The notes under the pieces: model-generated | Told to the model about the DNA's origin: nothing | Databases searched by the model: none | The model's input: the letters and a program-made list of their open reading frames with translations, nothing else | Assembly: GCF_001640805.2 (NCBI RefSeq) | Contig: NC_066844.1 | Location: forward strand, 976,428 to 1,040,427 | Origin: Lates calcarifer | Taxonomy: Eukaryota; Chordata; Actinopteri; Centropomidae | Reading direction: 5' to 3' | DNA: 64,000 nt | Translations under genes and position numbers: made by a program | In this document: positions 49,798 to 61,999 of the stretch, piece by piece | Layout of the letters: each line of letters begins with the position of its first letter | Numbering within the stretch: position 1 is the first letter of the stretch

Positions 49798-50518
49798 TGG
49801 TCCACCTCACAGAGATACACAGCTCCTGTACAGTCTGTGATTTAAAGAAGCGTAGGAAGGTGCAGTGTGCAGCGCTGCTTTAAACCAGCATGTTAAACAT
49901 TCCTCCATATATACACCAAGGTGAGCAAATATACGTTTCTGTAAGAGTTAAGATGAGGGGATGTGTAGGCGTCAGAGTCCATCAGCTCTGTGGTGGCTGC
50001 AGCTTGGTGAAAGGTTTGCTCTGTTGCACCTGTAACCATCAGTGACGTCAGGGTGAACAGGTGCATCATGGAGCACACCTGTGCAGCCCTGCAGCAGCGT
50101 TAAAGCACTGCAGGTCAGTACACTGAGGGAAGCTTTAACCAACACGTTTCCTTTGTGTGCAGGTTAGTACTCTGCTGTCTGAGGATCCAGGTCCTGAGAG
50201 GTGTTAGAGTTTCACTGGACTGGAAGGAAAATAGTCAGTGAATCATCAGAGTTAGACCTGAATCAGTAAAAATCTCTCCTCCTTCCTTTTCCACCTCCTT
50301 CAGTCTCTCCCTTCTTTTCTTTGTAAAACTCTTTTCCATTCATGTTTTCCCCATAATACTGACCCCCCCATGATCTTAAATTAATGCCCCCCCCCCATTA
50401 TCATTCTGCAGCAGCGTCTCATCCACACTCTCCATCCAACACTTCTCTGATAATGACAGCACACGTCCAGTCTGCCACAACAGGCCAGCTTCACTGGATG
50501 ATGCAAAAAATAAAGAGG

Positions 50519-50520
<2 letters not shown>

Positions 50521-50562
<42 letters not shown>
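50521..50562 (+). repeat. (GT)14(GA)7 compound microsatellite
   Basis: GT run continues directly into a GA run. It borders the CNE-like block that follows. Confidence 0.95.
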
Positions 50563-50619
50563 ATCTCAATTAATGGAAAGGAACGCTGGCATGGACAGGA
50601 AGAGCAAAATTGGGAATTA

Positions 50620-51080
50620 GTGGCTCTCAGTAGAGGAGTGGAAGCAAATCAGATTTTATGACCCCACGTGTATTAGAGCGGAGAAGATTAGCTGAGAGGG
50701 CAAGCGATGGAGAGACAGTGTGTGTGAGATGAATGCTCAAGAAGCTGCAATTTATTTTATTTTTGTAATTTCCTTTTCCTCGCGAGGTATCAGGGGACGC
50801 TCTTAATAACCTTTATTTATCTGGGGAGGGATTTTGCTGAGCATTATTGCCACTTTCCCCCCCGACTTCTTATTTTACATTCCTGTAGTTGCATATATTA
50901 CAGAAACATAATAGTTAAGGTATATTCAGCCCGAGCTGCAGCCGCTCTCCTGCTGCTATCTGTTTGGTTCAGTGGCACTAAGGCAGTAATTGTTCTGGGA
51001 GGAGAGAGTTTTGCTTGTTTGTTGATTTCCACATTTTATCAGACGGTGCAGATCTGTCCCTTTACTAAATGTAATCAGTA
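50620..51080. promoter_or_regulatory. CNE-like block
   Basis: GACCCCACGTGTATTAGAGC (E-box CACGTG), GCAATTTATTTTATTTTTGT, CTTAATAACCTTTATTTATC, GCATATATTACAGAAACATA and GGCACTAAGGCAGTAATTGT. Long unique block with many AT-core sites flanked by simple repeats and ordinary sequence. Confidence 0.4.
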
Positions 51081-51759
51081 ATTATTAGCTGCAATACAAA
51101 CACTGGCTGTTGGTGATAATTCAGTCAGACAGAAACAAAGACAAAATAGTTAATATCACACTTGTGAGGAAGGGTTTACTGCCTCACTTTAAGGTGTATG
51201 TGTACTCTCTAAAGTCAGCTGCAAATCCATAACCAGATGTTCAGAAAATAAACTACAGCAGAACGACCTGAGGACAGGAGAGATCCTGTGGGATCCTGTA
51301 CGGCCCATAACTGATTTATGGCTTCTTTTCTGGGAGACCTCAAAGCGACGCGTCGCAGCAGTCGACCTGACGCATGGTGAAAAGATGCACAGGCTTCTCT
51401 GTGTCTCAGGGAGAAAGTGAAGTCTGGTATTTGCTGACAGTTTGATCTGGGTCAGTGACGATGATATCCTGTTAGATCTGATTTGTCCTGCTTCATTCAG
51501 ACAGTAAACATGTCAGCGACGTCAGCACCAGCAGCTGAGAGTCAACACTGTGTCTAAATGTTGTGTTTCAGTCACAGATCCAGTCTGGAGCCTCGAGGAG
51601 CTCCACATTAAAACAAATAAGAAGGAAGAAAAAGCTGCACCAGAGCTGCATGAACATGTTTTCATTATTAACTCATTTCTTTACTGATTGCAGTTGACTC
51701 TGAGGTGGTGTTTCAGTAAACATGGAAGTCGTCAGACGAGGTGTTTTTCTTCCCAGCGC

Positions 51760-51960
51760 GTCTACAACATCTTATCTGACGTGATAGGAAACTCTCATAC
51801 TTTACTTTTCCAATATTATTTTGCCTATTGAGATTTCCCACAGCAGCTGAGATTATTTATGGCTCCGGGACAGCTCTGCCTCTGAGAACAGCTTATGTAA
51901 CTAAACCTTAATCTGAAAATTGATGGCTTGAAAATGGCTGTTCATGCTGAATTGAGCCCA
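51760..51960. promoter_or_regulatory. CNE-like block
   Basis: TTTCCAATATTATTTTGCCT, CAGCTGAGATTATTTATGGC and TGAAAATTGATGGCTTGAAA. It overlaps the minus-strand open stretch 51908-52111. Confidence 0.3.
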
Positions 51961-52111
51961 TGCTTGGTGGTCTCCACAGTCCCTCTGTAAGTCCACACAG
52001 GAAGACCTCATCCATAATATCCCGTCCAGAGGCAATGAAGCCGTCTAACTCTCCTGTCGTCAGTCGGACCAAAGCTTCGAGTTTAGCCTCGCTCCTGCTA
52101 CGCTGCAGCTC
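51908..52111 (-). other. Protein-like open stretch on the minus strand, unidentified
   Basis: On the minus strand, 67 codons are open between a TGA (52112-52114) and a TAA (51908-51910). The core reads SEAKLEALVRLTTGELDG, then FIASGRDIMDEVFLCGL, an unusually balanced composition for this window. There is no ATG near the start and only weak acceptors (ending TAG or CAG in a purine-rich context), so it would have to be a terminal exon or a relic. It overlaps a block that also looks like conserved non-coding DNA. I recognise no family. Confidence 0.2.
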
Positions 52112-52353
52112 TCACTGCCTCAGGCCGTGTTTCAGCTGGACATACACTGTGTGTGAGTGTGTGTGTGTGCACATGTAACACAGCAGGAGAAGGTGTGTGT
52201 TGGTGTGTAGTGTCTGGTCATTGTGTGTTTGTGTTGTGTTATGCTGACAGAGTGCAGAGCAGACTGTACACACCCAGAGAGATATTCACTGTTCAGACAG
52301 TCTGCCTCCAGAGATAGAAGGCGTTACACTCCAGCTGCAGCCTTGCAACTTTC

Positions 52354-52359
<6 letters not shown>

Positions 52360-52396
<37 letters not shown>

Positions 52397-52494
52397 TACT
52401 AACACAACTTCCCATCCTTTGTGCACATCTTTAATATGCACATGCAAGTTTGGTACCAACAACATACAAACTACCTTCTTCCTTCCTCTCTCCT

Positions 52495-52540
<46 letters not shown>

Positions 52541-52555
52541 TCACACACTCACACA
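52360..52555 (+). repeat. (CA)17 and (CT)14-(CA)n microsatellites
   Basis: Pure CA at 52360-52394 and CT followed by interrupted CA at 52500-52555. Confidence 0.95.
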
Positions 52556-53759
52556 CATGCACACTGACACACACTGCCTCTGCTCGTCGGGCAGGGTCAT
52601 AAAAAAGTGCAAAGTCCTGCTTTTTAGCAAAGTGATGGTCTGGAAGTTTTGCAGGAACTTTACACCAGGGTGTATTTTCTACCGTTCTGCTGAATTCAGA
52701 GTAAACTGTATATTTCTTAAACTGTTTCTTTAAACACCCAGGGTCAGAGCACTGAGAGGAAAAACTGCACTGGGGTTTCACAGAATTGGAGAGACGTGCT
52801 CTTCGCAGGGCGAGAAGCAGGTGGTGAAGGACTGAAAAAATAATGAAGCAGATTTGTCAGAGTTGTGGCTTCGCCTGGTTGAACTGCAGGACTTTTAGCT
52901 GACTTGTTGAGAGTCTGGCTGACTCACTTACTGCTTGTCTTATTAATTTCTGCTGCTGTAGGACCCGGTCATGTGATCTGCACACAGTCTTTATCAGCAT
53001 GTTATGTTTGGTCCAGCTGAGGTTAATGAGGCTACAAAGCAGCTACAAAAATACTGAGAAAGTCAGTCAAACATGCACTGGTGACTGTGACCCACCTGTC
53101 ACCACTGTAAAGCCCTTTTTATATATAAAGGCTGTGTTTGACAGGGGGTATTGAACAGGCATTCAGTCATGCAGCAGCCTGAGTCCCACAGTTATGTTGG
53201 AGTATTTCTAAAGTCCCATTTTTGGTTGTGAAGAGCTAAAAGTCAGCACCAGTGATCTATGAAAAGATTCAGGTGATCCTATAATAACTCCACAGTTAAA
53301 GTGCAGTAAGCCCATATTTATTACAGAAGCCTGTTCATATCAGTGCTGAGCTCCGTCAGACCTGAGTTAAATCCAGGTCAGATCACCTGCATTCCCACAT
53401 CAGCCTGACAGAGACAAGAAACCACTCACCTGGTTTCACCAAGCTGCTTAAGGCTGAGCTACACGTATGATGAGGTGAGGTGAGAAAGCTGGGAACTGTG
53501 CTGTAACAGAGGAGCTGTTATCCAGAGATGATGGCAGATGGTAGAAGTATTAAAGTGACAGTTCCTCTGCAAATAAAGGACGAGCATCGACAAGAAAGAC
53601 TTCACAGTTGTTCACTTTCATCTGTGTGTATGTGATCAGCTTTACCTTGATTACGTTTACTAGCAGCCAAATGAGCTGTGAGTCGTCAGGTCTGTCAGTG
53701 TTTGAACTCTGGAAATGAACAGGTGAATATTCAAAACAAACTATAAATAGAACAAGTGT

Positions 53760-54110
53760 TTTTTTGTCCTTCAGTAATTATTTTAGATAAATAAGTTCCT
53801 CCTTCTCCAGCCTTTAAAAAACCAAACGATGTCGTCGTTTGTCTTGTGCTCACATTTCTTAATAATCAGATTTCCTCTCTCCACTGGTTTCCATAGTGAA
53901 AACTTGTTGATACTTTGGGCAAATCTGACAAGAGGATCTACCACCCACCGAAGTAAACTTATTTTGTAGGATAGTAAATTACAGTACAGTCCTCTAGGGA
54001 TTCTTTTTAATAAGCTATAAGTAATTGGTTTCCCTGTGTCTCCATTAACAACGTGGGATCGGTTAGCGAGTTGAAAACAAGGTGACTGGCACAAATTAAA
54101 TATGTGGAGA
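53760..54110. promoter_or_regulatory. CNE-like block
   Basis: CAGTAATTATTTTAGATAAA, TTCTTAATAATCAGATTTCC, ATAAGTAATTGGTTTCCCTG and TCCATTAACAACGTGGGATC. Unique, AT-rich, bounded on the right by CA repeats. Confidence 0.4.
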
Positions 54111-54275
54111 GGACACGCAAACACAAACACACAACAAACACATCCACACTGACACACACACACACATTCACACACATTCACACACATTCACATGCAGAGT
54201 CTTTGGAGGAAATTCATGCACTTAGCTGTGAAACACTTCCCACTGTGATTATTAATTACATTCTCCTTCCCTTGC

Positions 54276-54280
<5 letters not shown>

Positions 54281-54324
<44 letters not shown>
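54281..54324 (+). repeat. (GT)22 microsatellite
   Basis: Pure GT run with a CA-rich interrupted stretch about 100 bases upstream (54118-54191). Confidence 0.97.
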
Positions 54325-54326
<2 letters not shown>

Positions 54327-55779
54327 CTCTCCTTATTTTCTCTCTTCACCTCCTCCTCTCTGTCCATCCTCATCTTTCCCATTTCCCTCGCACTCCTCCT
54401 CATTTTCTCCCTCCATCCCTCTCTCTGTCACCCTCCATCTCTCTGAACATAATGGCCCGGCTCCTCAGTGCGCTGCAGGGAACGAGCACCGGCAGACAGC
54501 ATCGATAATTAAGGGTGTAAACGAGAAGGAAAAAAAAGGACGACGACACAGGAATACATTAAGCTTTACTTAGATTATAAGATGGATATTGGGCGAGAGA
54601 GGATAAGGAAAGAGGAAGAGGAGGAGAGCGACAGGAGAGAGTGAAGAGGAGAGGGTATTTTCCCCTGAGGAGCTCTTTACTCCTCTGCCCAAACTGAGAA
54701 TAATTTTGTGAGCCTGTAGCTGTAATGGGCCTGTTATTTTCTCTCAGACTAAACCATCTTTGATACTAACAGCAGACCACTTTATGAACACAGTATAGGT
54801 TGAATTACTGTTGTGTCATATTTGTTCTTGTGAGAAAGCGTTTTCTGGAGAATTGAGGAGGAAAACAATGTGATTTAAAGGTGCAGAAACAGTGTGTGGT
54901 ACTCTCTAAAAAAAGTACCTCAGGTCTTATTGAATGTGACCTCAAAATACAGAGTCCAGCATCATGTAATATGGTTTCTGTTTCTTTCTAATTGTCCAAA
55001 TCCTTTGACAATGAAGTGTCCTTGAAGAATAGCTTGTTATTAACAGTGGAAGCTGCAGGAAACATTCAGAGTTAATGTGGTGCAGCTAAACCCTCAGGGA
55101 GGAGGTCAGCTTGGTGCTTGGTCTGACTCCATGGTTACAAACTGTTTCTTCTGGTTTCTTCTAAACCAGGACCTGAATCTTTAACCAGGCTGATGCTGTA
55201 CTGAGGAAATCTGCTTCACACGTTAGTTTTACCTGCTGATACTCAACAGACTCTGGATTACTTTAGACCTTTAAATGATCCATCATAAATATTTCTACAG
55301 CGTGGTTCAGAGAGAGATGATGAGTTATGGAAAAGAAAATAACTGAGAGAAGTTTAAGAAATGAAAACAGCTGGAAATTGTGGTTTTGAGACACGATACA
55401 GATGTTTGTGTGTTGTCTGTCACCTGGCTACGTAAAGACCACACTCCGGTCCTCACAGCAGATTAGCACTAAGTAGATTTTCTTTTTCAGAATCAGCCAG
55501 GAGGAAAGAAGACTGGGACTAATGCTCCATGGATTTCCAGGTGTTGGTGAGTACGGCTGCATGTGTGCAGACAGTGATATAAAGTGTTTAGTATCTGCAG
55601 AGGAGCAGAGTGAAGTCGAAATGAAACCTCAGACAGTTTATTCTGCAGGATCAGAGGCCCTGTGACGATCTGTTCACTCCTGCAGCAAACACAGGCCGCT
55701 TGCTTCACAGTTGAAATCGTGGTTCTCATCAGAGGCCATTAACTGGGAGCAGCTGCTCCATGTAAAGGTCACAAATGAT

Positions 55780-56080
55780 CCCACCAAAATCAATCCATAT
55801 GGCCTCATTTATTTTGTCGTCAGCACTGCTTAACATGTTTTATCGTAATAGGAGCCTCGTTTAGCTTCATCACAGAGACTGATCTATCCCCAGATTGTAA
55901 CCACTCACACCGAGCGCCGAGCCCCTCCAGCTGTCAACGCTCACTACCTCTTAAAGCCCAGGTTACACTCAGGGCTGCAGGCTTTAAAGAGTAATATTGG
56001 CTTCAGCCACAACTGTTGGCGCTGATTTCTAGGAAGATTAAAGTCGAATGTTGAGCGTGTTCCAGGGGGATGAGACAGTG
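55780..56080. promoter_or_regulatory. CNE-like block
   Basis: CATATGGCCTCATTTATTTT, TGTTTTATCGTAATAGGAGC, CCCCAGATTGTAACCACTCA and AAAGAGTAATATTGGCTTCA with a CG-containing centre. Texture-based call. Confidence 0.3.
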
Positions 56081-56724
56081 AGAGCGAGCTCAGGCCAGTA
56101 ATTAGCCTGCTTTGTTCTGTGGAAAAACCCAGCGGTTGAGACTTGCTGTTTTCTGATGAGGAGATGATGACGCTGCCTTGGGCCTCGTGGAGCTCAGTGA
56201 GAGGAATCTGCAGTGACAGTGTTAGTAAATGTAAAGCACTTTGGATTAAAGCTCCCAACAAATGTCAGAACAGAGCTCTCCCTCTCTGACTTTTCTTTTT
56301 GTGCCTGTAAGTGTTGGAGGAGAGAGATGGAGAGGAGGCTGACACTTCTGTGCTGACTCAGTTATTTTATGTGACTGCTGCTTGGAAAAGAAGCAACAGA
56401 GAGAAGGAAGAGGAGGCAGCCGAGGTGACAGAGGGATGTATGTGTGCGTCCATAGATATAGAAGTTATGATCTGATGGTTTCTCAAAGCTGCTGTCATAT
56501 CACTGACCACTGCTACAGAACAGAACAGGAGGCGTTTCTCCTGGAACTGTATTGTTTTGTTAATTAGAAGCACGAGTGCAACCTGGACCTTTCCCCAGTG
56601 TATGAAGCGCTACATCTGTTCACAGTGAGGATGGTCACAGGGGGAGGAAGTCACATGATAAAGTCACATTAAACCATGTGAGAAGTGACACATCAGCAGC
56701 TGCAGCAGAGAAGAAGCTGAAGGA

Positions 56725-56825
56725 CACGGCTTCATGTCTCAGTGTTTAGATCACTGACCCAGAGTCAGCAGCTGTGAGGTGTGAGGTGTGTGTTTGCACC
56801 CGGGCCAGGCAGCAGTAAGAGAAAA
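56725..56825 (+). mobile_element. Possible decayed SINE head
   Basis: GTCTCAGTGTTTAGATCACTG (A-box-like) is followed about 50 bases later by GTGTTTGCACCCGGGCCAGG (B-box-like and the GGGCCAGGC end seen in tRNA-derived SINEs). It is too diverged to fold as a tRNA. Confidence 0.35.
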
Positions 56826-57547
56826 ATGCACAGCAATGCAATAAAATGGCCTGATGTCATCATGGGGTCGTGATCCCCTCAGCATAATTACATGTATATG
56901 TATAAAAAGACTGGAATTAATCACTGATTTAAAGCACCACCCGGGGAACACGCTCCGTGACCCAAATCAAACACACCTGCAGTGCTGCCTGACCAACAGG
57001 TGCGTGCTGGGCGTAGCTACAAGCTAAGAGCTGAAATGCTGACGGTGGACACCTGCGACTTCTGCCCTGACTCAGAGCGCTGTACCTTCAGACAGGTGTG
57101 CTCCACCTGTCTGCTGCAGGAGCTCAGCGACAGAGAGGCCGAGCGCAGCGGTTTTATTCTGTTGTTGCGTCAGTCAGACTGTGGTGGACTCACACAGCGA
57201 CGCTCAGACAGGGGAGTACGGTTCTGATGCACTGTCCAGACGAGGACATCAACCACCACCGAGCATCAGCAGTTGGTGTGTGTTTGTGGCTGCAGCTGCT
57301 CTGGACTCGATGCAGTTCACACTCTGCTGTTGACTCTGTGGCAGCTGGTTGATTTATGGAGCTTCATAAAGCCTGCGCTCTCCATACTGTTTATTAATTG
57401 TTGGTCATTTTTGTTTAATGGTCTGAGTGTGTCTGTGGACTACAGGGAGAGGGCTGTATGTGTTGAACGTGTCCGTGTGTAGAGACATAAAGAGCTCAGA
57501 GCTTCTTTAATTTAATAGTTCTGTCATATAACATCATTATCACCACG

Positions 57548-57571
57548 TCACACACACACACACACACACAC
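57548..57571 (+). repeat. (CA)12 microsatellite
   Basis: Pure CA run. Confidence 0.95.
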
Positions 57572-59080
57572 TCTGAGCTCTGACATTTACTCAGAGTAAC
57601 TGACTTTTACTTCTACAGTTGTTTAAGTAACAGTCTGCTGTTTCCTCCTGGTTCAGGTTGAATATCATTGTGGACTCTTTGATATTTGACTTTAACCAAA
57701 TGATTTTAGTGTGTAAACACAGTAGTGAAATAACTGAACATGAGCTTCAGTTGCTAGGAGCTGAACTCATAATCCATCATCATAACTTTCCTTAGAAAAC
57801 CTGTTTGTTGTTGCAGATGAGTTTGTAACGTGGAGGTGTGGTTCTCCAACTCTCTCAGTTTAAGTGTCAGTGAGAGGATTATTTTAAACACACTGAATTA
57901 ACCTGTGTCAGGGGTCAGAGCTGGTTTCAGTTTGTATTGAGTGACTGTGTTTTGCATGTGAACAGAGGACAAAGGCTCTACATGTGACGAGCTCTGTCAG
58001 TGTTGACTTTTAATATGAATGAAGCTCCTGTTAGTGCATCACAGTTAACCCCTCTCTGTTCCTTTCAAACTGATCTCTTGTCATTAATGTTCATTCTCTT
58101 CCTCTGTCCCACTCGTCTGTCTGTTGATCCATCTGTCCATCCGAGTGCTTCTCCTCATCTGTCTCGTTACTCCTTTTCTTTTCCCCAAATTCGTTTCACC
58201 GAGGTCAGTGAGTGATTGGTGTGTGAAGTCAAGCCGAGCTGCACACACACATATTTACAGACAGTGACTGTGGTGAAGGGCTGACACTGTGCTTCAGAGA
58301 GGCCTCGGAGGAGCGCTTGTCTGCACAGAGATGAGAGAAGAGCGAAAGAGGAGATAAAGAAGGAGAGGAGAGGGTGAGGAGTGGAGGGAGAGATGCTTCA
58401 AAGAGGACAGAGAGCAGGAGCGAATGAGAGGATGAAGCAGACGACAAACAACGGATGAGTTGGGGGAAGTGATGGAGGGAGAGTGACAGACAGGAAGTAG
58501 AAGGAGTGGGCAGTGAGAGAGAGAGGAAAGAGAAGATGAAGAGAATGAATGGAGGGATGGAGGCAGCAGCTTAGAGATTAGCATGACTATTAACTGCTGT
58601 CTGACTGCGGTGCTCGTTAAAGTCCTCTGCAGGGACTCTGCTCCTCTTCCTCCTCTGCCTGCCTCAGATTCTGCTGCGTCTCTGTCTGTTGGAGGAAATG
58701 GTGCATCCATGTTACATGTGACAGTGTTTAGAGAGGGAGTGTTTCTGCAGCTCCTTATGCAGAGTGCTGTTTGAAGACGTGGTGGGGGAAGGTGACACCA
58801 GGTGCCACAGGGACCAGCTCTCAGGCGCACCACAGCACTCTGGGTGGTCTAGGGTTGTGTGTGTGTGTGAGTGTTTTTAGGTTTGGAGACGCCACAGAGT
58901 TCCAGCATTCAGCTCCCTGACTCCCCTCCTTCAGGTCCCTGCACATACCCTTCCCTTCAGCCCCACCTCCTCAATCCTCTGCTGCTTCACAACAGCCCAA
59001 CACTTCACATACACACTGACAGGCTCAGACAGACACAGAGCTTTGTATTAAAGAGGAAAATCCTCTCAGTTTAACCAGAA

Positions 59081-59344
59081 ACATCACAATATATCAGCAC
59101 CAGACTCCATAGACAAAAACAGGGATTTAACCGAACAGAACACAGGAGCTGCTGGAATACCTCCATCTGTTAGAGGTCTGTGTTACTGTGTGGTACTTTT
59201 ACTTTTATGTAAGTATCTGAGTACTTCCTCCAAAGTCACACACACTTTAACAGATGGAGGCAGTGGTATTCCAGCAGCTCCTGTGTTCTGCTCGGTTAAA
59301 TCCCTGTTTTTGTCAATGGAGTCTGGTATTGATATAGTGTGTGT
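59081..59344. mobile_element. Foldback / MITE-like element with about 90-bp inverted arms
   Basis: The left arm (59081-59172) contains CAGACTCCATAGACAAAAAC, GGGATTTAACCGAACAGAAC and GAGCTGCTGGAATACC. The right arm (59247-59344) is its near-perfect reverse complement (GGTATTCCAGCAGCTC, GTTCTGCTCGGTTAAATCCC, GTTTTTGTCAATGGAGTCTG). The right arm has about six extra bases near the centre (GCAGTG). The loop of about 75 bases includes TACTTTTACTTTTATGTAAG. This is the structure of a non-autonomous foldback/MITE; an RNA from it would form a long hairpin. Target duplications were not resolved. Confidence 0.8.
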
Positions 59345-60268
59345 GCTCTGTGTGAACAAATCTACATCTGTATCCAAATGAATGGACCGTTTGTCATCCA
59401 CTGAAGTCACAGGACGTATGTTTGTGCTCAGTTTAGACCTCTACCCTCTACTGAACATAACTTAAATCATGGTGCGCTCTCACAGGACGAGTGTATGAGC
59501 AGAACATTTCTCCTGTAGCTCAGGTAACTCAGCGTGTTTGTGCCAAACTGGAGCTCCAGCTCCTTCAGACTCAGACAGTCACAGTGTTGTATATCACTGG
59601 AGAGGACAAGGTGAAAGACTGGCTGAGCCTCAGAGAGCAGCTTCACTGTAACAGTAATGGAAGTTACTGTCAGCTGCAGCCATAGTGCCAGACCTGTAGC
59701 TCTCACTAAGTCCTCAGTGCACTGTTAAATATTCAACAAACAGTAGTTACAGTAGTGTTGTCATGGAAATTATTACTGAGTTTTTAGATTGCTGCTTAAT
59801 TAACCATATGAACTATTTACAGCAGCAGCAAAAGCTCATGTGATAAACCCATGAGCCCAGCTGCAGACAGGTAGACTCAGTGCTCACCTGTTGAAGACAT
59901 TCAGAGCTATGTAGATGTTGCTAACACTTCAGCTGTAATAACGTTTAAAGGTGAGACTGTGTCAGATAAACACCTCGTATCCCTGCTGCTGCTGCTGCTG
60001 CTCTGCTCTCTGCTTCATAAACAAACCATTTTACATTTCTACTGTTCATCTCCATCTGCTCTCTGTTGTTGACTTTACAGCCCAACGCTGCCTCTGTCTC
60101 ATCCGCCCACTAATGAACTAAATCTTCAATTAATCAATATTTTATTCATAATACAGAAGCAGCCCGCTGCTGCATGTAACTCCCTTTAACAGAGTCTCTG
60201 TATAAATCTGTGTTTATGTGTGAGAGTCAGTAAAGAGCAAACAAACATTTTATGAACAGCTAATGTTG

Positions 60269-60269
<1 letters not shown>

Positions 60270-60304
<35 letters not shown>

Positions 60305-60825
60305 CACCTCCCTCCTGCAGTGTTCTGTGTGTATATATGTTAGTCTGCTGTTTGTGAGTCTGTTTGCTGCTACTGTTACTGTAGTTCTAATAATACTGGC
60401 CAGTCTGAAGCAGGCAGCCAGGCGACATATTAGGGCAGGGCTGAGTGGCTTCTGACTGGCAGATAGACAGCTGCTGGCTGCATAGGTCAGGTTACGGATG
60501 AACAGAACCACATAAGAGATGTAAAAATAAACAGGGAGCGAGAGAGAGAGCGAGACGGAGAGATAAAGTAACAAAGGGAGAGAGAGAGAGTGAGGCTGGT
60601 GTGGGAAGGAGCTGATAAGAGGAGAGAGACAGAGGCCGAGACAAACTGAGCACAGAGATAGAGGAGGACATATAAAGTAGGTTCCTCTGAGAAACAAAGG
60701 GGCCGGGCCGACACCGACCACGAGAGAGACTGACACAGAAAATAAGTTTTCCTGTTTTGCACTTTCTCTACTGTCTTATCAGCTAAATGAGTGTTCAGGT
60801 GTGTGTGTGTGTGTGTGTGTGTGTG
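60270..60825 (+). repeat. Two GT microsatellites flanking a GA-rich block
   Basis: (GT)17 at 60270-60303 and (GT)13 at 60799-60825, with GAGAGA-rich DNA at 60537-60660 between them. The 158- and 134-codon minus-strand frames here are CA/CT repeat translations. Confidence 0.95.
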
Positions 60826-61420
60826 CACATGCAAACACATTTTCTCAGACAGAGCTGCTGCCATTTCTGCCTGTTCTGAACCTGGTCTCACAAGTTCAGG
60901 AACATTTCACAGCCTTTATGAATGTTACAGAAATCTGTTGTCATAGAGTTTTAATAGGCAGAGAATACATTCAGTCATTACAGGCGATACTGGTTTCTAT
61001 GTGACCACAGCTGTGTATTCAGGTGACATGTTGACACGCAAACCACGTCCACACTGAGCGAGTAAACTGATGAGAAAGCTCCAGAAAATGAAGAAGAAAC
61101 ACTTTTTTTTTTTTGGAGAAACTAGTATTTAAAGTTCTCTGACTTACTGACACAAGTGAACCAATCACAGCTGTTGTGGTCATTTCTGAGGAGGTGCCTG
61201 TCAGGATACAGTGCAGGCTACGCCGTGGCATCGGCTCAACCCAGAAGAATAAACATGACACAGCATTTAGAAAACTGCTGCTCAGTGTCGGTACTGGACT
61301 CTGAAAATGAGATATTAACCTTGAAGTTACGTGCGATCTTCAGACATACATCGACTCCTTTAAAGTGTTTTTTGATGAAGTTATTCATGTGTTCATTCTG
61401 TATCGCTGCCGTCTCGTCAG

Positions 61421-61480
61421 GAACGACCCCTCTGTCAACAGGCAGCAACTTTAACTGGCCAAACTTGGATCAACAGCCTG
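61421..61480 (+). CDS. Candidate 60-bp exon, phase 1-1, unknown protein
   Basis: The acceptor GCCGTCTCGTCAG and a strong donor CCTG|GTACGT enclose 60 bases reading TTPLSTGSNFNWPNLDQQP. The phase (1 at both ends) is compatible with direct joining to the exon candidate at 34591-34746, giving KEEG-TTPL across the junction. The sequence is Ser/Pro/Asn-rich as in an alternatively spliced linker. No family recognised; chance occurrence is possible. Confidence 0.3.
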
Positions 61481-61999
61481 GTACGTACAGGCACGTGGAC
61501 CCTCAGGGCAGAGAGAGATAATGGAGTCAGTGTGTGTGTGTTCGTGTGTGTTGTTACTGTCTGTGTGTGTGTGGGTTGTGTCAACACTGATCGGTATGCT
61601 GGGAATGTTTGCATAGATATGCCGCAGCTCATGGAGCAATTTAGTGGAAAAAGCCCACATTTCTAAACCAAGCTGCAGTTTCTACCTGATGAGAGACTCA
61701 GGAGGGAAGAGGGAGAAATTCCTTTCAGATTTTTACAAAAACTAGAATAAAGTATGGTCTGTCATTATCTGAAAACCTGACATCATCCATCAAACCATGT
61801 GATATATGAGTTCCACTCCCCAGCTCTTCTCTGTCCTATTGATGAACTGTCTGATGAGCTCTGTGGGATAATGCCAGCACTGCTGCACGCCGCACAGAAA
61901 ACTTTGCATTCTCCCTGTCAAAAAGTGTTTCCAACAAACCCTGCATTGACTCACAGCTTTTGTCTCCTTCAGGTTGTGCCAGTGTAGCAGAGTCTGCCA

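Noticed and set aside
52419..52733. 104-codon + frame with Ser/Leu and His/Thr runs
   Set aside because: Built on (CT)n(CA)n simple repeats.
55496..55551. 56-bp segment after a good acceptor (CTTTTTCAG) and before GTGAGT
   Set aside because: Open in two frames, neither protein-like, and the start phase has no partner; kept only as a note.
58294..58833. 179-codon minus-strand frame, the second longest in the window
   Set aside because: Ser/Leu/Pro-rich translation of GA-rich DNA read on the opposite strand; no domain, no splice context.
60260..60891. 158- and 134-codon minus-strand frames
   Set aside because: They consist largely of CA/CT repeat translations (His/Thr and Ser/Leu runs) flanked by microsatellites.
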